The notes: generated from the sequence alone by a model not told the origin. DNA of 64,000 nucleotides from Geodermatophilaceae bacterium URHA0031 (GCA_000620205.1 JHVP01000011.1:62001-126000); one strand, 5' to 3'; positions 8,510-17,109 are shown, counted from the first letter of the stretch. A program made the numbers and translations.

Positions 8510-10214
8510 GCAGCAGCACACCCGGGTTGCAGATGCCCTGCGGGTCCAGCCGCTGCTTGACCGTGCGCAGCACGTCCACGCCCAGCGGTCCGACCTCCCG
8601 CGCCAGCCAGGGTCGGTGGTCCACCCCGACCCCGTGGTGGTGGGTGAGGGTGCCGCCGGCGGCCAGCACGGCGTCGGTGGCCGCGCGCTTGGCGGTGAGC
8701 CACTGCTGGATCGGCAGGTCGTCGTCCCGGTCGGACAGCACCGTCAGGTACAGCGAGGCACCGGTCGGGTAGCCGTGCGACACGTGCGTCATCACCAGCG
8801 GACGGCGGCCCGAGCCGGTCAGCGCCGCGTGCAGCGCCCGGCGGGCGGCGTCGTACACGCCGGGCAGCGCGGTCCAGGTCGCCGCCGTCTCCAGCGTCTC
8901 CACCAGCAGCCCGGCGTCCAGCAGCCGGTCGCGCAGGTAGGGGGCGGCGAACCGGTGCCGCACCCAGGCCTCCCCGACCCGGCTCCCCAGCCGCACGGCG
9001 CCGTCGTCGCGCAGCACCGAGGTGGCCGCGGACCGCCGGGCGCGGACCAGGGTGGGCAGCCCCTCCCAGCCGACCACCAGCAGGCAGCCCGTGCCGCGCC
9101 GCCGGACGCGCAGGGTGCCGCGGAGCGCCCGGGTGCCGAGGCCGGTGGACTGGCGCAGGTTGACCCGGGTCTCGTCGGGGTCGGACAGCCGGACGACGTC
9201 GGGCAGCAGGTCGTGCCGGGCCAGCCGCTGCAGCGCCGCCAGCCCGGCGGCCCAGCCGCGGAACGACCAGCCCTCGTAGTGCGTGGTGCGCGGCTTCGGC
9301 CGCACCCGCAGCCGCAGCTCGGTGATGACCCCCAGCGTGCCCTCCGACCCCAGCGCGAGGCCCAGCAGATCGGGGCCGGCCGCCGACGCGGGCGGTGTGC
9401 CCAGCTCCAGGACGCCGGAGGGGGTGGCCAGGGTGAGCCCGGCGACCAGGTCGGCGAAGCTGCCCACCCCGGTGCTGGACTGCCCCGACGACCGGGTCGC
9501 CGCGTACCCGCCGAGCGTCGCGAACTCCCAGCTCTGCGGCAGGTGGCCGAGGGTCAGCCCGTCGGGGGCCAGGGCCTCCTCCAGCGCCGGCCCGCGGGTC
9601 CCCGGCCCCACGGTGACCAGCCCGGAGGGCACGTCCAGCGCCCGGACGCCGCTCATCCGGCGCAGGTCGACCGCGACCACGGGCCGGTCGTCCGCGTCGG
9701 TGCCGGCCAGTCCGCCGACCACGCTGGTGCCGCCCCCGAACGGGACGACGACCACGCCGAGCTCGCCGCAGGCGCGCAGCAGCGCGGCGACCTGCTCGGT
9801 CCCGTCGGGCAGCAGGACGGCGTCCGGGGCGTCGCTGGCGTCGCCCGCGCGCCGGCGCAGCAGGTCCAGGTAGCTCTTGCCGCCGGCGTGGCGGAGCCGG
9901 GACAGCCGGTCGTCGAGCACGGCCTCCTCGCCCAGCAGCGCGGCGAACCGGGCCCTCGCCTCCGCGGGCAGCCGGGAGGGGGCCAGCCGGATGTCGCGCA
10001 CCGGCACCGGCGGGGTGGACCGCAGCGTCCAGCCGAGCTCGCGGGTCAGCAGCGTGCGGGCGGCCTTGGGCAGCACGGTGCGCAGGTCGGGGTCGGTGGC
10101 GAGCTCCAGCACGCCGTCGTCGGGGGAGGCGGCGTCCTCCTGGGCGGCCACCGTCGCGACGCGGTCGCCGGGCGGACCCCAGCCCTGGACGGTGAGCTCG
10201 GGGACGTCTGCCAC
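8502..10214 (-). CDS. FAD-binding oxidase (alkyldihydroxyacetonephosphate synthase-like)
   Basis: 570 residues from GTG 10214. It has the PCMH-type FAD-binding region (VVPFGGGTSVVGGL, then QSWEFATLGGYAATRSSGQ) and the C-terminal histidine-rich active site THHHGVGVDHRPWL, followed by LDPQGICNPGVLLPD. The overall order is that of alkylglycerone-phosphate synthase and glycolate oxidase GlcD relatives. Bacteria generally do not make plasmalogens by this route under oxygen, so the substrate is open. The gene is divergent from glpD with only 15 bp between start codons, which hints at a joint role in glycerol-phosphate or dihydroxyacetone-phosphate metabolism. Confidence 0.88.
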   Translation of the reverse strand: MADVPELTVQGWGPPGDRVATVAAQEDAASPDDGVLELATDPDLRTVLPKAARTLLTRELGWTLRSTPPVPVRDIRLAPSRLPAEARARFAALLGEEAVLDDRLSRLRHAGGKSYLDLLRRRAGDASDAPDAVLLPDGTEQVAALLRACGELGVVVVPFGGGTSVVGGLAGTDADDRPVVAVDLRRMSGVRALDVPSGLVTVGPGTRGPALEEALAPDGLTLGHLPQSWEFATLGGYAATRSSGQSSTGVGSFADLVAGLTLATPSGVLELGTPPASAAGPDLLGLALGSEGTLGVITELRLRVRPKPRTTHYEGWSFRGWAAGLAALQRLARHDLLPDVVRLSDPDETRVNLRQSTGLGTRALRGTLRVRRRGTGCLLVVGWEGLPTLVRARRSAATSVLRDDGAVRLGSRVGEAWVRHRFAAPYLRDRLLDAGLLVETLETAATWTALPGVYDAARRALHAALTGSGRRPLVMTHVSHGYPTGASLYLTVLSDRDDDLPIQQWLTAKRAATDAVLAAGGTLTHHHGVGVDHRPWLAREVGPLGVDVLRTVKQRLDPQGICNPGVLLPD

Positions 10215-10217
10215 GGC

Positions 10218-10223
10218 TACAGT
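10218..10223 (+). promoter_or_regulatory. Likely -10 box for leaderless glpD
   Basis: TACAGT ends 6 nt before the glpD GTG at 10230. No Shine-Dalgarno sequence can fit, because the divergent gene starts only 15 bp away. Confidence 0.6.
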
Positions 10224-10229
10224 CTGCCG

Positions 10230-11765
10230 GTGCCCGGGCCCCGGCGAGCGGAGCTCCACCTCCCCGGGGTCCTCGACGCCCGGCAGCGCGACCGGGACCT
10301 GGCGGTCCTGGCCGGCTCCGGTGTCGACGTGCTGGTCGTCGGAGGGGGCGTCACCGGGGCCGGCGTCGCGCTGGACGCCGCCGCCCGGGGGCTGACCGTC
10401 GCGCTGTGCGAGCGCACCGACCTGGCGGCGGGGACCAGCCGCTGGTCGTCGAAGCTGGTGCACGGCGGGCTGCGGTACCTGGCGCACGGTGAGGTCGGCC
10501 TGGCCCGGGAGTGCGCCCGGGAGCGGGCCGTCCTGATGGGCGTCACGGCTCCGCACCTGGTGCGGCGGCTGCCCTTCCTCGTCCCGGACGTCGTCGGCCG
10601 GGACGTCGCCGCCCTCGCCGCGCTCGGCGGCCGGCTGGGCGATGCGGTGCGGGTGTCGGTGCCGGGCGGACGCCGGTCGCTGCCCGGCACGTCGCGGGTC
10701 CCCGCCGGGACCGTGGCCCGGCTGGTGCCCGGCGTGCGCGCGGGCCGCGGCGGGGTGGTGTTCTGGGACGGCCAGCTCACCGACGACGCCCGGCTGGTGG
10801 TCGCGCTGGCGCGGACCGCGGCTGCCCACGGGGCCCGGGTCCTCACCGGGGCGACGGTCACCGGGGTCGACGGGGGCCGGGTTCACCTGACCGTGGACGG
10901 CGCCGCGACGACCGTGCGCGCCCGGGTGGTGGTGAACGCGGCGGGCGTGTGGTCGCAGCGGCTGGCGCCCGACCTCCGGCTGGTCCCCTCCCGGGGATCG
11001 CACCTGCTGCTGCCGGCCGCGGTGCTGGGCCGGCCGACGGCTGCGCTGACCGTGCCGTTGCCCGGCTCCCGGTCCCGCTACGTGTTCGCCCTGCCCCAGG
11101 ACCCAGGGCTGCTGCACGTCGGCGTCACCGACGAGCCGGTGACCGGGCCGGTGCCCGACGACGACCCGGTGCCCGACCCGGCAGAGGTCCAGCAGCTGCT
11201 CGCCACGGTCAACCAGGTGCTGGACGTGCCGCTGACGAACCGGGACGTGGTCGGCGCGTACGCCGGGCTGCGTCCGCTCGTCCTGCCCGCGTTCGCCGGC
11301 ACCGGCCCCGGCGACGCGACCGCCGACCTGTCCCGCCGGCACCTGCTGCGCTGGGACGGGCCGGTGCTCACCGTCGTCGGCGGCAAGCTGACCACCTACC
11401 GCGCGATGGCGGCCGAGGCCGTGGACGCCGTCGTCGACCGGCTCGGCCGGGGTGCCCGCCGGTCACCGACCGCCCGGCTGCCGCTGGTCGGCGCCGCCCC
11501 GGTGACGGCCCTGGCCCGGGTCGGGGCGCCCGCGCGGCTGGTGCGCCGGTACGGCACGGAGGCGCCGCTGGTCGCGGGGCTCGGCGGGGATCCGGTGGTC
11601 GAGGGGCGTCCGGAGACGGTGGGGGAGCTGAGGTTCGCGGTGCGCGCCGAGGGTGCACGCTCCGTGGCCGACCTGCTGGACCGCCGGACGAGGATCGGCC
11701 TGGTCAGGGCTGAGCGGGCGGCGGCGGTGGAGGTCGCGGCGGCGGTGATCCGCTCCGAAGGGTGA
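10230..11765 (+). CDS. glpD: Glycerol-3-phosphate dehydrogenase (FAD-dependent)
   Basis: 511 residues from GTG 10230. The dinucleotide-binding motif LVVGGGVTGAGVALDAAARG is followed by the GlpD/GlpA signature GTSRWSSKLVHGGLRYL; VVVGGKLTTYR-like VVGGKLTTYRAMA marks the end of the FAD domain and is followed by the C-terminal alpha domain. The enzyme oxidises sn-glycerol-3-phosphate to dihydroxyacetone phosphate and passes electrons to the quinone pool at the membrane. The start is supported by TACAGT 6 nt upstream and by family alignment (product MPGPRRAELHL). Confidence 0.92.
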   Translation: MPGPRRAELHLPGVLDARQRDRDLAVLAGSGVDVLVVGGGVTGAGVALDAAARGLTVALCERTDLAAGTSRWSSKLVHGGLRYLAHGEVGLARECARERAVLMGVTAPHLVRRLPFLVPDVVGRDVAALAALGGRLGDAVRVSVPGGRRSLPGTSRVPAGTVARLVPGVRAGRGGVVFWDGQLTDDARLVVALARTAAAHGARVLTGATVTGVDGGRVHLTVDGAATTVRARVVVNAAGVWSQRLAPDLRLVPSRGSHLLLPAAVLGRPTAALTVPLPGSRSRYVFALPQDPGLLHVGVTDEPVTGPVPDDDPVPDPAEVQQLLATVNQVLDVPLTNRDVVGAYAGLRPLVLPAFAGTGPGDATADLSRRHLLRWDGPVLTVVGGKLTTYRAMAAEAVDAVVDRLGRGARRSPTARLPLVGAAPVTALARVGAPARLVRRYGTEAPLVAGLGGDPVVEGRPETVGELRFAVRAEGARSVADLLDRRTRIGLVRAERAAAVEVAAAVIRSEG

Positions 11766-11798
11766 CCGGTCCGGGTCAACCCCGGCGGTGTGGTGCCG

Positions 11799-12503
11799 AT
11801 GACACTCCTGCAGGCGGACGAACGGGCGTCACTGCAGGCCGGGGGTGGCGACGTGAGCTTGTCGGGTGGGCACGGTGCGGGTCCGGTGGCGGGTACCACG
11901 GTGCCGTCGGCCTGGTGGTTGGTCGACGCGGAGCAGCGGGTCCTCGCCGGGCCGTTCAGCAGCCGGCTGGACGCCGCGCTGGCCGAGCTCTCCTCGCCGG
12001 GTGTCGAGGTCGCCCCGCTCTACCCGGCGCACGGCGTCCGCCGCGAGGACGGCATGCTGGTCTCGCGCTTCTCCCCGGACGACCGGGCCTGGCTCGCGCA
12101 CCTGTCCGACCAGCTCGACCGGCTCGCCGACGACTGGGACGCCCTGATCGACGACGCCGACCCGCTGACCGGGCTGGTCTGCGAGGTCGCGGCCGCGGTG
12201 GCCGAGGCCGGCCTGCCGCTGCACGACTGCGCCGGCCGCACCGAGAGCCGGCAGCTGGGCGGCGTCTGCCTGACGCCCGCGCCGGGTGAGCACGGGGTGC
12301 TCGTCTCCTGGACCCAGCACGACCGGATGGCGCTGGGCCGGGTCCGCGGGCACGCCGCCGACCTCGCCGCGCAGGAGGTCATGAACCATGCGGTCGCCGG
12401 GGTGCTGGCCGCCTTCGGCTTCGAGCTGGAGCCCTTCGGCGACGCCTCCGGGCACATCGTGCGAGCCGCCGGTTCCCCGCCGGGTCTCACTGAATGGGAA
12501 TGA
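11799..12503 (+). CDS. Hypothetical protein
   Basis: 234 residues from ATG 11799; GTG 11790 and GTG 11853 are alternatives and none has a convincing ribosome site. The N-terminal part has a short domain, WWLVDAEQRVLAGPFSSRLDAALAEL, followed by an acidic middle and a mixed alpha/beta C-terminal half with two cysteines (DCAGRT, GGVCLTP). There are no membrane segments or catalytic motifs. Coding is supported by even codon use and lack of stops across the span. I do not recognise a family. Confidence 0.6.
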   Translation: MTLLQADERASLQAGGGDVSLSGGHGAGPVAGTTVPSAWWLVDAEQRVLAGPFSSRLDAALAELSSPGVEVAPLYPAHGVRREDGMLVSRFSPDDRAWLAHLSDQLDRLADDWDALIDDADPLTGLVCEVAAAVAEAGLPLHDCAGRTESRQLGGVCLTPAPGEHGVLVSWTQHDRMALGRVRGHAADLAAQEVMNHAVAGVLAAFGFELEPFGDASGHIVRAAGSPPGLTEWE

Positions 12504-12518
12504 CTTCCCACTTAGTGA
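12487..12518. promoter_or_regulatory. AT-rich imperfect palindrome at a gene end
   Basis: The outer arms TCACT (12487-12491) and AGTGA (12514-12518) and inner arms GGGAA and TTCCC (around 12496-12509) form a 32-bp palindrome with two unpaired positions per arm. It contains the stop of the preceding gene and ends 22 bp before the methyltransferase GTG. Its low GC content stands out. It could be an operator for the downstream gene or a terminator for the upstream one. Confidence 0.6.
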
Positions 12519-12540
12519 ACCGCTGCGGCAGCATCACCCC

Positions 12541-13338
12541 GTGGACACCTACACCCACGGGCACGCCGACCCGGTCCTGCAGTCCCACCGCTGGCGCACG
12601 GTGGAGAACTCCGCCGGCTACCTCGCCCCGCACCTGCGGGCCGGGCTGGACCTCCTCGACGTGGGATGCGGGCCCGGCACGATCACCGTCGACCTGGCCG
12701 CGCGGGTGGCGCCGGGGCGGGTCGTGGGGATCGACGTCTCCCCGGCTCCGCTGGACGAGGCGCGGGCGGCCGCCGACCGCGCCGGGGTGGACGTCGAGTT
12801 CGCCGTCGGCGACGTCTACGCCCTGGCGGCCCCTGACGACTCCGTCGACGTCGTGCACGCCCACCAGGTGCTGCAGCACCTGACCGACCCGGTCGCCGCG
12901 CTCCGGGAGATGGCCCGGGTGTGCCGCCCCGGCGGGCTGGTGGCCGTCCGGGACGTCGACTACGCGGCGACCACCTGGTTCCCCGCCAACCCGGGGCTGG
13001 ACCGCTGGCTGGCGCTGTACGGGCAGGTGGCCCGCCGCAACGACGCCGAACCGGACGCCGGGCGCCGGCTGCTCGGCTGGGCGCACGCGGCCGGCCTGCG
13101 CGAGGTGACCGCCACGACGTCGGCCTGGTGCTGGGCCACCCCGGCGGAGCGCGAGTGGTGGGGGAGCTCCTGGGCCGGGCGGGCGACCGCGTCCGCCTTC
13201 GCCGAGCAGGCGGTGGCCTACGGCCTGGCGTCCGCCGGTGAGCTGGACGCGATCGCCGCCGCCTGGCGGGAGTGGGCGGCCGCGGACGACGGCTGGCTCG
13301 GGATGCTGCACGGCGAGCTGCTCATCCGGGTGACGTGA
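12541..13338 (+). CDS. Class I SAM-dependent methyltransferase
   Basis: 265 residues from GTG 12541. Motif I is LLDVGCGPGTITVDLA, motif II region VVGIDVSPAPLDEA, and the post-motif HQVLQHLTDPVAALREMARVCRPGGLVAVRD is typical of the UbiE/Methyltransf_11 group. The product begins MDTYTHGHADPVLQSHRWRTVENSAGYL, a common start in actinobacterial small-molecule methyltransferases. The substrate is unknown. The gene ends in repeat family C, which separates it from the convergent tfoX-like gene. Confidence 0.9.
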   Translation: MDTYTHGHADPVLQSHRWRTVENSAGYLAPHLRAGLDLLDVGCGPGTITVDLAARVAPGRVVGIDVSPAPLDEARAAADRAGVDVEFAVGDVYALAAPDDSVDVVHAHQVLQHLTDPVAALREMARVCRPGGLVAVRDVDYAATTWFPANPGLDRWLALYGQVARRNDAEPDAGRRLLGWAHAAGLREVTATTSAWCWATPAEREWWGSSWAGRATASAFAEQAVAYGLASAGELDAIAAAWREWAAADDGWLGMLHGELLIRVT

Positions 13339-13400
13339 GGGAACGGCCCCCTCGCAGGGTCCCGTCCTGAGCTCGCGGAGAGTGGGGGGCGAGGGGGTCC
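13339..13400. repeat. Repeat family C copy (reverse orientation)
   Basis: GGCCCCCTCGCAGGGTCCCG, GAGCTCGCGG and GTGGGGGGCGAGGGGGTCC occur in the order expected for the reverse of the 2937-2995 unit. The element fills the space between two convergent gene ends, and its ends (GGCCCCCTCGC / GCGAGGGGGTCC) can pair. Confidence 0.75.
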
Positions 13401-13401
13401 A

Positions 13402-13731
13402 TCACCTCGCCAGGCTGCGGGCGACGTCCCGGCCGGTGGCCACCCAGCGACGCAGCTCGTCCTCGTCGTCCACGACGTCGGCGGAGACCCGCAGCCAGCC
13501 GTCCATCGCGCGGCCGTGCATGACCATGCGCGCCACACCGTCGGCGGCGGTGAGCTCGTCGGCCCGGGCCGGGTCGCAGCGCACCATCAGGCCGCCCTTC
13601 CCGCTGGCGGCCACCGCGAGCGACCCGTCGACCAGGAAGGCCAGCCCGCCGAACATCGTCTTCTCCGTCACGCCCGGTTCGGTGGACAGCGCGGCGCGGA
13701 TCCGGTCGGCGAGCTCCCGGTCGTAGGTCAT
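13402..13731 (-). CDS. TfoX/Sxy N-terminal domain protein
   Basis: 109 residues from ATG 13731. It has the TfoX N-terminal pattern: EKTMFGGLAFLVDGSLAVAASGKGGLMVRC. In gamma-proteobacteria TfoX controls competence, but isolated N-terminal domain proteins in Actinobacteria have no established role. The start overlaps the stop of the MFS transporter gene by 4 bp (ATGA), so the two are in one operon. Confidence 0.88.
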   Translation of the reverse strand: MTYDRELADRIRAALSTEPGVTEKTMFGGLAFLVDGSLAVAASGKGGLMVRCDPARADELTAADGVARMVMHGRAMDGWLRVSADVVDDEDELRRWVATGRDVARSLAR

Positions 13732-15011
13732 GCCGGGAGCGTCCCGTCCGCGGGCGTCCCGGGCAAGGGTCCGACGGGGGCCGGCAGCTCGTCGGCGTGC
13801 GCCACGTGCCGCAGCGAGCGCCAGATGAGGACGACGAAGACGGCCGAGCCGGCGAAGGCGAACCAGAACGGGGCGGTGACCCCACCGTGCTGGGCGAGCA
13901 CCCCGCCGATGCCCGAGCCGATCACCAGCCCGCCGAAGACGCCGACCAGGTTGACGCTGCCCACCCGGCCCTGCAGCGCCTGCGGCACCGCGCGCTGCCG
14001 CACGGTGATCGACGTCGTCCCCCAGACGAAGGCGTGCGCGCCGAAGACGAAGAAGACCGGCAGCGCGACCCAGGGGCTGGTGGTGAGGGCCAGCACCAGG
14101 TGGGTGAGGGTCTCGATGACCAGGCCGACCCGCAGCAGGTTGCCCAGGCTGACCCGCCGGGTGATCCAGCCGTAGGCGGCGGTGCCGGCGATGCCGCCGA
14201 GGGCGCTGACCGTGCTCACCAGGCCGAAGCCGACCGCCCCCAGGCCCAGCCGCTCGGTGGCGTAGAGGACCAGCACCGACCAGGCGGCGCCGAAGGTGAC
14301 GTTGAAGATCGTGATGGTCAGCACGAGGGTCCGGACGGCGGGGTTGTGCCGCACCCAGCGCAGCCCCTCGGCGATGTCGTGCCGCAGCGCCCGCCGCGGC
14401 CCCTGGTCGGGCTCCGCCGGCGGGAGCACGACCCGGGTCACCAGCACCGCCCCGAGCAGCACGACGACCGCCTGGACGCCGAGCGCCCAGGCCGCGCCGA
14501 CGGTGAAGAGGGCAGCGCCCAGCGGTGGGCCGGCGAGCTGGTTGACCGTGACGAAGCCGGTCTGCAGCCGGGAGTTCGCCACCGCCAGGTCGTCGCGGGC
14601 CACCAGCATGGGCAGCAGCGTCTGCGAGCTGTTGTCGGCGAAGACCTCCGCGGTGCCCAGCACGAACAGCGCCCCGAGCACCGCGGCGATCGACACGTGG
14701 TCGGTCGCCACGGCGGCGGTCAGCACGGCGAGGACGACGGCGCGGCAGGTGTCGACGGTCGCCACGATGAGCCGGCGGTCCAGCCGGTCGGTCACGGCGC
14801 CGGCGAGCAGCCCGAACAGCAGCGGCGGCAGCCACTGCACCGTCGCGGAGAGAGCGACCACGAACGCGTCGGACGTCAGCGAGGCGACCAGCAGCGGCCC
14901 GGCCGCCAGGGCGATCCCGTCGCCCAGGTTCGACGTCCAGGACGACGCCAGCAGCCAGCGGAAGCCGGTGCCCAGCCGCGCCGGCGCGAGGACCTCACCG
15001 ATGCGGCTCAC
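13728..15011 (-). CDS. MFS transporter (multidrug-efflux-like)
   Basis: 427 residues with about 12 hydrophobic segments and the loop 2-3 motif GAVTDRLDRRLIVA characteristic of the major facilitator superfamily. It resembles the MFS_3 (enterobactin exporter EntS-like) branch, often annotated as drug efflux; the substrate is not determinable. The GTG start at 15011 is preceded on the minus strand by TAAGGT, a -10 candidate 9 nt away. It is followed with a 4-bp overlap by the TfoX-domain gene and preceded by the FUSC gene, ending only 12 bp upstream. Confidence 0.9.
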   Translation of the reverse strand: MSRIGEVLAPARLGTGFRWLLASSWTSNLGDGIALAAGPLLVASLTSDAFVVALSATVQWLPPLLFGLLAGAVTDRLDRRLIVATVDTCRAVVLAVLTAAVATDHVSIAAVLGALFVLGTAEVFADNSSQTLLPMLVARDDLAVANSRLQTGFVTVNQLAGPPLGAALFTVGAAWALGVQAVVVLLGAVLVTRVVLPPAEPDQGPRRALRHDIAEGLRWVRHNPAVRTLVLTITIFNVTFGAAWSVLVLYATERLGLGAVGFGLVSTVSALGGIAGTAAYGWITRRVSLGNLLRVGLVIETLTHLVLALTTSPWVALPVFFVFGAHAFVWGTTSITVRQRAVPQALQGRVGSVNLVGVFGGLVIGSGIGGVLAQHGGVTAPFWFAFAGSAVFVVLIWRSLRHVAHADELPAPVGPLPGTPADGTLPA

Positions 15012-15023
15012 GAGGAGTGGACC

Positions 15024-16115
15024 TTAGCCGGGCGCGGCCGCGGGGAAGCGGACGTGGGCCTCGAGCGTCTGCAGCGAGCGGTGCATCCCGACGGTGACCG
15101 CGCCCAGGGCGAAGAAGCCCTCGTCGTCGGCGATGTCCGAGCTGCGCAGCAGCGCCGTCAGCCGGCCCAGCGCGTCGACGGCGGTGTCGATGGCGGCGTC
15201 GCGGTCGTCCGGCTCGGTGTCGGTCGCGTGGTAGGGGATGCGGACGACACCGGCCATCCCCTCCAGCGCGTCGGCGAGCACCCAGCCGGTGGCGCCGTCC
15301 ACCCGGTCCAGCCCCCGGCGGTGCGGCTGGAACTGCACGACCAGCGTGGTGAGGTCGTCGACCAGCACCGCGACCCGGTCCAGCGCCCGGGACTGATCGC
15401 GGATGCTGTCCGCGGTCCCCTGCCAGCGCCGGGCCCGCGGGTTGGCCCGGCGGGCCCGCTCGACCACGGCCTCCGCGGCCCGCATCCGGTCCAGCGCCAG
15501 ACCGAGCTCGTGGGCGGCGAGCTCCCACTCACCGGGCCCGGGCAGCTCCCCGCGGCGCAGCCCCGTGGCGATCCGGTCCAGGTGCTCGGCCAGCAGCCGC
15601 CGGACCGCGCCGACCTGCCGGACGGCGACGGTGAGCTGCATCGGCGGGAAGAGCAGCGTCGTCACCAGCACGCCGATCGCGGCACCGAGCAGGGTCAGCC
15701 CGGCGTACCGGACCGCGTAGGCGGCCGGGTCGCTCGCCCCGACGGTCAGCATGAGCACCGCGGCGAAGCTGACCCAGCTGGCCGCCTCCCCCCAGAGCCG
15801 CCACTGCTCGACGGCGATGGCCAGCGTCACGATCAGGGCGATGGTGAGGGCGTCGGGCACGCCCCGGGTCAGCTCGTAGACCACCACCGCGAGCCCGAAG
15901 CCGGCCAGCATCGCCAGCACCGTCCGCCAGGCGGCGGAGGCCGAGTCGGCGACGGTCGGGTGGACGGCGATCACCGCGCCCAGCGGTGCGTAGTAGGCGT
16001 AGCCGGCGAACGCCGGGACGAGCACCGCCACCTGCCAGGCCAGCCCCGCGGCCAGCGCGGCCCGCACCGCGCGCTGCACCCACGGCTGCCGCAGCAGCTC
16101 CACACCCCGGCCCAC
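15024..16115 (-). CDS. FUSC-family membrane protein (aromatic acid exporter-like)
   Basis: 363 residues from GTG 16115. The first half has about six hydrophobic segments (for example LGAVIAVHPTVADSASAAWRT and LIVTLAIAVEQWRLWGEAASW), followed by a long soluble helical C-terminal region. This is the FUSC/ArAE arrangement seen in p-hydroxybenzoic acid efflux relatives. The substrate is unknown. On the minus strand CATCCT lies 6 nt before the start, a weak leaderless-type promoter. The MFS gene follows within 12 bp. Confidence 0.85.
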   Translation of the reverse strand: MGRGVELLRQPWVQRAVRAALAAGLAWQVAVLVPAFAGYAYYAPLGAVIAVHPTVADSASAAWRTVLAMLAGFGLAVVVYELTRGVPDALTIALIVTLAIAVEQWRLWGEAASWVSFAAVLMLTVGASDPAAYAVRYAGLTLLGAAIGVLVTTLLFPPMQLTVAVRQVGAVRRLLAEHLDRIATGLRRGELPGPGEWELAAHELGLALDRMRAAEAVVERARRANPRARRWQGTADSIRDQSRALDRVAVLVDDLTTLVVQFQPHRRGLDRVDGATGWVLADALEGMAGVVRIPYHATDTEPDDRDAAIDTAVDALGRLTALLRSSDIADDEGFFALGAVTVGMHRSLQTLEAHVRFPAAAPG

Positions 16116-16175
16116 CCCGCCAGGATGCGGGTCGCCCGCGGCAGCGGCATCGGCGGGGTGGAGCCGGTCGCCCGA

Positions 16176-16207
16176 CCGGGGAGCCGGGTTCTGACCCGGC
16201 TCCCCGG
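16176..16207 (-). terminator. Strong hairpin terminator of the TipAS-type regulator
   Basis: A perfect 14-bp stem (CCGGGGAGCCGGGT at 16176-16189, complement at 16194-16207) with a TCTG tetraloop. It lies 13 bp past the stop of the minus-strand MerR gene. Confidence 0.8.
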
Positions 16208-16220
16208 CCGGTCCGGCGGC

Positions 16221-16979
16221 TCAGCTCTGCCGGGCGGCGTTGGCCTGCACGGCGGTGCTCACGTACCGGGCCAGCCCCGGGGCGAGCTGCTCGTAGTGCG
16301 CGGTGAACCGCTCGTCCTCGACGTACATCCGGCCGAGCCCGGCGTGCATCTCCGGTGGGCAGTCGTAGAACCAGCGGCTGATGTGCTGCCGGTGCTCCTC
16401 GGCCAGGTCCAGCGCCGGGGCCGAGTCGGCCGGGACGCCGTCCCGCAGCGCCTCGGCGAAGCGCCGCTCGACGTCGGCCGCCTCGTCCTTGATCCGCAGC
16501 CAGTCGTCCTTGCCGTAGCTCGAGACCCGTCGCCGGGACTCCGCCCACGCCTCGGTCTCCCCCCACCGCTCCTCGGCCTCGGCGTCGTACTGCACCGGGT
16601 CGGCGTCCCCGAACACCTCGAACCGCTCCTCCGGGGTCAGCTGGATGCCCATCTGCCGTGCCTCCATCTCCTTCTCGACGGCCGCGACCGCGGCCTGGGT
16701 GCGCTCGAGCCGTTCCCGGAGCAGCCGGTGCTGCCGGCGCAGGTGCGCCAGCGGGTCGGCGGCGGGGTCGTCCAGCAGGGTCGCGACCTCCTCGAGGGGG
16801 AAGCCGAGCTCGCGGTAGACCAGCACCTGCTGCAGCCGGTCCAGGTCGCGGCCGTCGTAGCTGCGGTAGCCCGCCGACGTCCGCTCGCTGGGCCGGACCA
16901 GCCCGATCCGGTCGTAGTGGTGCAGGGTCCGCACCGTGATCCCGGCCAGCCGGGCCAGCTCACCCACCGTCCAACTCAT
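16221..16979 (-). CDS. MerR-family regulator with TipAS ligand-binding domain
   Basis: 252 residues from ATG 16979, with AGGAGGG as ribosome site. The N-terminal MerR DNA-binding region (VGELARLAGITVRTLHHYDRIGLV, residues 4-27) is followed by a coiled-coil dimerisation helix and a TipAS domain (about 120-240) with YGKDDWLRIKDEA and HRQHISRWFYDCPPEMHAGL. TipAL of Streptomyces traps thiopeptide antibiotics with this domain. An autoregulatory operator lies just upstream. It is divergent from a haloalkane dehalogenase gene, which might be co-controlled. Confidence 0.93.
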   Translation of the reverse strand: MSWTVGELARLAGITVRTLHHYDRIGLVRPSERTSAGYRSYDGRDLDRLQQVLVYRELGFPLEEVATLLDDPAADPLAHLRRQHRLLRERLERTQAAVAAVEKEMEARQMGIQLTPEERFEVFGDADPVQYDAEAEERWGETEAWAESRRRVSSYGKDDWLRIKDEAADVERRFAEALRDGVPADSAPALDLAEEHRQHISRWFYDCPPEMHAGLGRMYVEDERFTAHYEQLAPGLARYVSTAVQANAARQS

Positions 16980-17011
16980 CGCCCCTCCTCTCCTGACGCC
17001 GACCACGGAAC

Positions 17012-17035
17012 AGCCTGACGCCACGTCAGGGTCAA
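17012..17035 (-). promoter_or_regulatory. MerR-type operator for the TipAS regulator gene
   Basis: On the minus strand TTGACC (-35, at 17030-17035) runs into a dyad, CTGACG-TGG-CGTCAG (17015-17029), as MerR operators do. With a 19-bp spacer the -10 would be TTCCGT, which is weak. The site lies 33-56 bp upstream of the regulator's ATG, consistent with autoregulation. Confidence 0.7.
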
Positions 17036-17043
17036 GTGCCCCG

Positions 17044-17067
17044 GGGCAGAAGTGGTCATTTCTGCCC
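17044..17067. repeat. Inverted repeat upstream of the dehalogenase gene
   Basis: GGGCAGAA (17044-17051) and TTCTGCCC (17060-17067) with loop GTGGTCAT, 42 bp upstream of the dehalogenase ATG and between divergent genes. It may be a protein-binding site; no second copy was noticed in this window. Confidence 0.5.
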
Positions 17068-17109
17068 TCCGGCGGTTGGGACGACGGGACGGCGGGGCAC
17101 TCCCCGGGC

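Noticed and set aside
16176-16207. Operator role for the 14-bp hairpin downstream of the TipAS gene
   Set aside because: Position right after the stop and the short TCTG loop fit a terminator better.
13797-17018. Very long open frames opposite known genes (for example over 1000 codons here, and others at 22.2-26.5 kb and 2.9-5.2 kb)
   Set aside because: They run antisense to well-supported genes, have Arg/Gly/Pro/Ala/His-rich low-complexity translations and no domain. High GC content makes stops rare in such frames.
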